64,000 nt of DNA from Nymphaea colorata. Its lineage: Eukaryota; Streptophyta; Magnoliopsida; Nymphaeales; Nymphaeaceae. Below, piece by piece: positions 57,751 to 64,000 of the stretch. A program made the translations under genes and the position numbers. How positions within the stretch are numbered: position 1 is the stretch's first letter; each line of letters begins with the position of its first letter. The notes under the pieces were generated by a model. The model did no database searches, was not told the DNA's origin, and saw only the letters and a list, made by a program, of their open reading frames with translations. The stretch is from positions 10,690,704 through 10,754,703 of the forward strand of contig NC_045139.1 in the NCBI RefSeq assembly GCF_008831285.2, given 5' to 3'.

Positions 57751-58889
57751 AGAGGGATTGCTTGTTTAACAATGAGGGTAGAACTCAAACAATTTTGAGA
57801 TGGAATTATTTAATTATTAAATCATGCATATTGCAATTAGACTCCAGATCGTCAAATTTTAGTTTGGCCATATGTTTTTCATCAGTAACTTGTCTTTTTA
57901 CATAATGCTGCTGAATCACAAAGTTATAATAGTACCAAAATCATTAATCTGTTCTAAATCTTCACAATTGGCGTGGATAAAAAAATATATTGTCTCAAAC
58001 CGATTTCAACTTTTCGAATCATCTTGATTCTTGAAACTTTTAAGTTTTGTCATTTAAACTTGGTAGGAATGGCCCCATATTCAAAGTTAACTGGTGATCA
58101 CCGGGAGTAAGACTGGCTCCATTCATAACAATTAATACATGGAATCCGTCGATAATCTCAGTTCCCAAACAAGGACAGGGTGCCTAAACGAGAAGCTCTC
58201 AAATTTTCTTGCCAATTAAATCACTGTCACTGCATTGAATATATTTTTTTGCATTGCGGTCTTTAATTATTTGAAGTGTTGATTGTTGGTATTGATTTAT
58301 TTGTGTTTTCATGATTTAATGCACACTCCTCCCTAAACAGTGTTTCAAGCAGCTTTATGCATGTTTTCTGCTTGACGAATCATCTAAAAATTGAAACCAC
58401 TGTTCTTTTCTCTTTCAGTTGTAACTTTCAAGCCACTTGTTTCATCTTTCGAATCCAGCAACTTTGTATATATGTGTAGGTGAGAAAAGGCTTGGTTGCA
58501 ATTAAAAGCACATGAAATGTCATATGAATAGTAGCTGTGCGCCTCGCAAAAGTCATCAAGTCGACAGGAACTTATGAGTTCAAAAGCTAATATGGGATGT
58601 GAATGGTGAATGTCCTTTACTGAAAAATCAAATAAGGTGCCCTTTCCGAGTTGGTAGAGGACCTCAAAATTCTCTGTAGTACTTACTGGTCTACTAGCTT
58701 CTGCTCCTAACTGGTGGAAAATTTATAGCTTGGAATATTTCAAGAAAAGGAACAATCTATAAAACAGCAGAACTTTTCACATGGTTTAATTATGTGGAAC
58801 CATGTTCAATTGCTGCATGTCATTAATGACTAATCTCAAATGAGCACCCGTTTGTTACCATGTATGTAAGATTTGGCATGAGTTGATAG

Positions 58890-59462
58890 TAGGAATGCCA
58901 ACGCCTAAAGCTATTATTTGATATCTAATTCGAGTCTGAGTTCATGTGGCTGGACTTGAAAATTATGTCTCAAGGACTGGACAACCAGTCGGGCTCCACT
59001 CCAAGACTGCTCGTACAAACTCAACTCGAGCTCGACTCGTACTCATTCTTAAATTTATACTGAAAATGTCATGAGTCGTGTTTGAGTTGTAAGAACTCGA
59101 ATTGTTTAAACTCGTTTTGAGTTGACTAAATAATGTGTCATGAATGAGAGGTTTCTATTGCTAAGTTTCTCTTTAGGAGATATTTGGATGCAGAATATAT
59201 GCATTCTTTCTCTGGATTTTCTGTTAGATGGTCATTTATATTTGAGTTAATTAAAAAAATCAGTTAAACAAGTTAACGAGTTAAACAAGTTAAAAGACAC
59301 GATTGAGGCTAAATCAATAAAAAAAAGTTAAACGAGTTTAGAAAGTCAAGCTTGAGCACAACTTTATCTCATCGAGTCAAGCTCGAGCCTATTCTATGGA
59401 GCTCAACTCGAGTTTGAGGGAACCTCAAGCTCGAGCTTCGATTCGGTTCATGTGCAGCCCTA
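58890..59462. mobile_element. GAGTCGAG-type element, same subfamily as 19000
   Basis: The right end CATGTGCAGCCCTA is clear. The central core (TGTGTCATGAATGAGA, GATATTTGGATGCAGAATAT, GGATTTTCTGTTAGATGGT) nearly repeats that of 19000-19441. The left end is uncertain, and no target duplication was seen. Confidence 0.6.
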
Positions 59463-60076
59463 ATCTCAAGTAATTAGATGCTGATATAGTTTTCAGGTTT
59501 TTCTTATTTAATATGATAGATGTCTGATTTTATTTTTAAAATTCCTCAATTGGTAACATTGTCAGACTGTTTTAGAGAAGCGGCAATCTTGGAATCAGTT
59601 TTCAAAGATGTCTTCAAATGGGAGCATCTTCCATCTTTCAAAAATTTAATTTTTTCAACGGCCTAAGTTAGGGTTTATCAAACCCCTACCTGCAGATTTC
59701 AACTGCAATCCCTCGTACATGTTTTCAGTAATTCTGCTTATGGCCTCTAATCGGGGGACTTATGTTTGGACGTGCAAACCAGTTTGGCCAACTCCTTCGC
59801 TATACAGCTACATGTTTTTTTATGTACAAAATTGATTTTTAATGGTTGGGACTGATTGATGGCGTCACTTGGCACATTATTTTTTATTCATGTTTCTTTA
59901 ACTGTCGTTTGGTAAATGGATCACTTTGTGAGTGTTCGATGAATCTATGGTAAAGATTTGTGGAGATTCATAACGACCTAGTTTTCTCAAAGAATGTTTT
60001 AATTGTCAAACAACCCTTTAGAGATTGTTTGGTTAATGAAACATTACATATTATGAACAGATTCATGAAATAGTAA

Positions 60077-60240
60077 GTAGGGGTGAACGAGCTGAGCAAG
60101 TCGAACTCGTTAAAGCTCGGCTTGAGTCAAAGCCAGCTTGTTTGCTAGAGGAATGGAGCTGGAACTTGGCTCATTTGTATTATCGAGTTGAGCTTTGAGT
60201 TTCTTCAACCCAACTTGTGTAACTCGACTCTGCTCGAATA
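60077..60240. mobile_element. GAGTCGAG-type fragment
   Basis: Begins TAGGGGTGAACGAGCTGAGC and carries CTCGGCTTGAG and CGAGTTGAGC runs; no right terminus. Confidence 0.45.
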
Positions 60241-60754
60241 ATGTGTTTATTTTTTTTTAATCGTTGGATTTCATTTTTTACATTGTTTTCTCTCTCTTCA
60301 TTCACTTTCTACTCTAAAGCCCTGTCTCCTCCAACTCCCAACCAGCAGGCTGTAGCACCAGCCACCAGGTACCCTTCTCATCAGTCATCTCCCTCTACTC
60401 TTCCCTTCTCTCTCTCTCTCTCTCTCTCTCTCCAGATCTTTCCCTCTCTCAATCTAAAAAACTCTCATGGGTGAGGGTGAAACCCTTGCCCAATCGCCCT
60501 TGCGAGGGTTTCCGAAAGCCCTCAGTTGGGTGAGGGTGGAACCAAATGGGTTTCTGAAAGCCCTCGGTCCGGCTAGAGCGAACCCTAGCCCTATAACAAT
60601 AAGTTCAACTCATTGACTAAGGAAAGCATTTTGCGGCCTTTTGATAAGATGAGAATGAAAAAAAATGGCAGGCATATGGAGATCGAAATTCCATTGACAT
60701 CTGATGAAAAAGTAGAGGATATCCAATTTCATATATCAGCTCATTTGGATGATG

Positions 60755-61085
60755 CTCTCAACCTAGTTACAAATTGGGTATGGGTGCAAAACCCTGCTAC
60801 AAAAGCTAACCTGGTTTGGGGTGCAAAAGTCGAAGATTCAAAATCTTGTGATATTTAATCCTTTCTCTCAAACTAGTTACAAGTTGGGTATGGGTGCAAA
60901 GCTTGTTAAGAAAACCTGGTTTGGGGTGTAAAAGTCGAAGATTCAAAATCTTGTGATGTTTAATCCACCCTTAGTTATGCTCTAAGCCTAGTTACAAGTT
61001 GGGTATGGGTGCAGCACCCTGTTACGAAAGGTAACCTGGTTTGGGGTGTAAAAGTCGAAGATTCAAAAACTTGTGATGTTGATCC
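60755..61085. repeat. Three tandem copies, ~110-115-bp unit
   Basis: Copies start near 60755, 60865 and 60980. Each has CTAGTTACAA, TTGGGTATGGGTGCA, ACCTGGTTTGGGGTG and AAAAGTCGAAGATTCAAAA followed by CTTGTGAT. The middle copy has lost ~8 bases. Confidence 0.85.
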
Positions 61086-61956
61086 ACAGTTACACCATGG
61101 CATTCAATTATCAAAGACTTTTATGTGCTACCGAGTCGGATTTCAGATCTCGTTTCCGATTAATCACCCATCCTGAACGCTGATCTTGATTTTGGGTGCC
61201 GGATATCCCATGTACGGGAATAGTGGGTGCAGTTTCCGTCTAAAAATTCAGAATTATTTTCTCTCTGCGACCTCGATTTTCCCTTCACCCGCCGGAGATC
61301 CGCCGCCGCCAGGCCAGAGTTTGACGCCGACGGCCCGTCAGTACCAGCCATCGATCCTTCAGGTCTTTCTCTCTCTCTCGTTCTCTCTCTCTCGCTATCT
61401 CTCTCCATCTCTCTCTCGCTATCGGGTGGATTCAACTACAACATGGGCTTCCTGGTTGGGAGGATTGGCGAGAAGCATAATTTGACTAACGGCACTGGTT
61501 AATGGGATTTGTAACTCGAGCATCATAATTTGGCTAATGTTTCGCGGACTTGTTTAAATGTTGACCTTGCACTTTCATGCTTGAATATGAGAAAAAGACT
61601 TGAACTCATCAATTAGTTCCTTCTCGTGTTGTTTTATAGTTAGCTTCCTTTTATGCATCGATTTTTTGTTAGTTCCTTTCGTTCTGTTTTCTTATGTTCA
61701 TGGTGGTGAAGGCTGGGTGATGATGATGTCATTTAGATTTGTGCGATGAGAGAGAAAATGGATCATATGGGTGATTTCCAACTTCCTATAATGCTTTCTT
61801 TCTCTTTGCTCATGTATGTTTTAATGTGGGCTTGCTCTGGAGTTGTTTCTCTGTTATTTTTGTGTGGTTATTTCTTATTTATTTTGCAAATGGAGACTTC
61901 AAAGTAATGCTTTTCTCATGTTCTTTTCTAACTGAACAGGTCTTGAACTCAGAAAG

Positions 61957-62097
61957 ATGCGTAGAAGGCCTGAACCTGCGCGCGAATCATTGCTCACGAG
62001 GGCAGTGAATATGGTTTTTTCATTTGTGAGATTGGCAGAGTTTGAGATTCTGTTCGTTTTGTTCTTTGTAATTGCGTTCATCATTTTCAAAGATCTT
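61957..62097 (+). CDS. First coding exon of a small membrane protein, 3' end outside window
   Basis: ATG at 61957 starts MRRRPEPARESLLTRAVNM, a basic N-terminus, followed by FVRLAEFEILFVLFF and VIAFIIFKDL, a single membrane span. A GTGAGT donor follows at once (phase 0), so the visible part is 47 residues. I recall small plant proteins of this form that continue with a short polar tail after KDL, but no matching exon is found before 64000. Retaining the intron would add 40 unrelated residues and a stop at 62220. The function of the family is unknown to me. The 5' UTR upstream is spliced and CT-rich. Confidence 0.65.
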
Positions 62098-62749
62098 GTG
62101 AGTGCTTTTAGCGTTTCCTTTATTGGCATTGCTCCTGCATTGGTTGGATTAGCATTGAATATTTGTACCCTGCAACTAATTTGTGTCAATAAGACTGCAG
62201 AAACCAAAAATTTCAGTTGAATTAACATATGTCCTTAAGTTCCATTTTACACTTTCATTGTGAGTGATGGAATTTTGGTCCCTTTGTTGCCGAAAATTGG
62301 TGGATCATCTTTTCAAGAAAAGTGGCAGGATATTGCACTTTGTTGTATCTATTCATTGTTCTCACTTCTCATTAATTGTCACTCTAGAGTTATTTGAGCA
62401 TGTAGTTTATGAAAAACGCATACATGATACAATCCTGATATTTTCAAACGGACTGGATGATGCTATTGATAGTTCTCAGTGAAACTCTTTCTTGATGCCG
62501 CTACTCCAATATTTTTGCTTTATCAGGAGAATATTTTTAACTTTACAGTTGGCTTGATTTGCATTCTTTGAAAGCTTTTATAATGTCATTGCTGGCATGC
62601 CTTTACATCTAAGTTGTCAAAGTTTCATGTCTGGCAGAGGTTATTCAAGACCTTAAAGGACTAGACTAGTTGGGGCTAGTCAATTTGACTTGGTAAATAA
62701 CTAAATATACATCTGTATGAAAATATGTACAGCAACATACATATATATA

Positions 62750-62758
<9 letters not shown>

Positions 62759-62780
<22 letters not shown>

Positions 62781-62816
62781 TATATAGATATGTGTGTGTG
62801 TGTGTGTGTGTGTGTG
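62759..62816. repeat. Palindromic microsatellite: 11 AC units, 10-base spacer, 13 TG units
   Basis: An uninterrupted AC run is followed by TATATAGATA and a TG run, so the two arms are self-complementary over about 22 bases. Imperfect CATATATATA repeats precede it. Confidence 0.9.
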
Positions 62817-62820
62817 AAAT

Positions 62821-63179
62821 TGGTAAAAACCAGACAATTAGGTTAGGGATAAAAACCAGACCTTTAATTTTTTGTTAAAAAATTAGTTTAAATAAAATAC
62901 AAACTTCCTGATATATTTATGAAAAAAAACTATTTTGATATAAAACATGCTTTGAATCAACTTGGGTTTATGAAAAATGTTGATGCTATGGGAGCCATTC
63001 ATTTTTGCTGATTATAAAAAACCATTAAAACCCAAAAAATGATCAACTTAATATATATTTGGCATCAACTATCCTTAAGATCATATTGGTAAGGTTAGAT
63101 TTCAAAAAAAAAAAAAAACCTTAAATATCATATCTAAAGGGTCGAGTTTTTGTCCGACCTATTGGTCTGGTTTCTACCA
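62821..63179. mobile_element. TIR element of the TGGTA family
   Basis: TGGTAAAAACCAGACAATTA at the left and (reversed) TGGTAGAAACCAGACCAATA at the right form inverted termini. The interior holds TTAAGATCATATTGGTAAGG and TTAGATTTC, the inverse of the core found at 9525 and 31370. Confidence 0.65.
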
Positions 63180-63482
63180 GTCATTCATATATATATATAT
63201 ATATATCCAAAGAATGCATGTATGTGTTTATGGATCAGAAATTAGTCGATTGAACAATGACAATTGACGAGGCTGTTTAAAAATCACGTTGGTCTATTAC
63301 TGGCTTAACCGACTAGTCTGGCTGGTTGATTGACTAATCAGGATTCAATGGAAGAAATTGAACAACAAACTTTTGTTATGCTAGGACCTTTGACTCTTAA
63401 CGGCACCATAAGGTACACAAAAGTATACGGCAATAACTAGGCTCAACTGGTTTTGGTATGAGGGGTTATGAGTGTGTGTGTC

Positions 63483-63522
<40 letters not shown>

Positions 63523-64000
63523 GCATACGAGAGAGTAGACATACTTTTTCTACTAAGAAAGTTGAAAGTCTGTAGCCAATAGTACCTGCAGCAAATACGA
63601 GCGATATTTCATACGCGTTTACTGCATTTTCTTTCCCTGCTAGAATTTTCCTTGTGTTTAATTAAATCAAGAACCATTGAATTGGTTCTTAGCCAAATGT
63701 TTGGCTTCTTAATCAAGTTATGTTTTGCATGTGTGCTCTAGACTCTAGAGCTTCCCTGATCTATGCTATCTTCTTTATTCTTATGTGACCTAACCTTCCC
63801 CTAATGAAACTATCTTCCTTGTCTTCTTAGTTATTGCATTTTTTCTCTTCATTTGTGATGAATAAATGTTTTACGAGTTTTATCAGTTATTTCTTCTTAT
63901 TCTCCTTATCTGTTTACATTGTAATAAATATGTTTTCTGTGAACATCCGTTGTAGTTTGCATCACCACCGTAAGAGCTAATTCAGTTTTAACTTACTTTT

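Larger units (their letters stand above)
57470..61956. other. Intergenic plus 5' UTR of the next gene
   Basis: Contains TIR elements, a tandem repeat and a G run listed separately. 59890-60015 is a worn foldback of the GTTTGGTAAATGG type. 60360-60600 has CT runs and a near-duplicate around GGGTTTC-GAAAGCCCTC. 61250-61440 is a C/T-rich probable 5' UTR exon with a short upstream reading frame (MGFLVGRIGEKHN, then stop). 61940 is a likely acceptor into the next coding exon. Confidence 0.5.
62098..64000. other. Probable intron and repeats to window end
   Basis: No coding exon recognised. Holds an inverted CA/TG microsatellite, a TIR element, an AT run (63188-63207) and a GA run (63486-63519). 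Confidence 0.4.

Noticed and set aside
57113-57772. 219-codon minus-strand ORF
   Set aside because: It starts upstream of the Cys-rich gene, reads through the G run and then through exon 1 into the intron; only the MGIRV start with splice is plausible.
61160-61502. ORFs around the CT-rich leader at 61.2-61.5 kb
   Set aside because: Low-complexity translations of a 5' UTR; only a 19-codon upstream frame ending before the intron is noted.
62264-62482. 72-codon ORF after the last gene's exon
   Set aside because: No resemblance to the expected tail after KDL and no acceptor in a fitting phase; probably intron.
1-64000. CRISPR array, operon, integrated bacterial or viral genes
   Set aside because: No regularly spaced short repeats with unique spacers and no bacterial or viral genes were seen; the repeats present are tandem or transposon-derived.

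Overview
This window is nuclear DNA from a flowering plant. The genes have short exons separated by long AT-rich introns with GT-AG borders, the protein families are plant-specific or plant-typed, and most of the space between genes is worn plant transposon sequence. I cannot name the species. No bacterial-style operon, CRISPR array or virus was seen. Splice models were built by eye from reading frame, splice sites and family resemblance, with no transcript evidence.

Layout, left to right. (1) 2-1093 (+): C-terminal part of a Ser-rich protein that runs off the left edge. (2) 5355-8297 (+): a GPI-anchored X8-domain (callose-binding type) wall protein in three exons. (3) 8.3-16.5 kb: repeats only, including a CACTA end, a Ty1/copia RNase H relic interrupted by a TIR element, and a tRNA-derived SINE. 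(4) 16496-18212 (-): a small HSP20-like, C-terminally membrane-anchored protein (RTM2-like) whose tiny first exon lies 1.3 kb from the second. (5) 19.0-22.7 kb: a nested pile-up in which one broken copia element (-) carries a SINE and several TIR elements. (6) 24001-27166 (-): V-ATPase subunit e in three exons, complete at 70 residues. (7) 27-34.6 kb: repeats, including a ~119 bp tandem array. (8) 34595-39899 (+): a GDSL esterase/lipase in five exons, complete at 371 residues, with a hAT-type MITE bearing a perfect 8 bp target duplication in intron 3. (9) 42002-46243 (+): an organellar single-stranded DNA-binding protein, five exons, whose last exon looks frame-disrupted. (10) 48183-53246 (+): a nearly full-length but dead LINE with target duplication. 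(11) 55580-56048 (-): a tentative two-exon small protein gene. (12) 56681-57469 (-): a two-exon, secreted, Cys-rich small protein. (13) 61957-62097 (+): first coding exon of a small membrane protein that continues past the right edge.

The genes do not form a pathway: they are independent housekeeping, wall, secretory and organelle genes. The main story is transposon biology: at least six small TIR/foldback families, two SINE families, two copia relics, a CACTA end and a LINE, several sitting in introns. I did not find a convincing new molecular system. The best leads are the SSB last exon, the two small secreted-type genes and the MITE families with definable termini.
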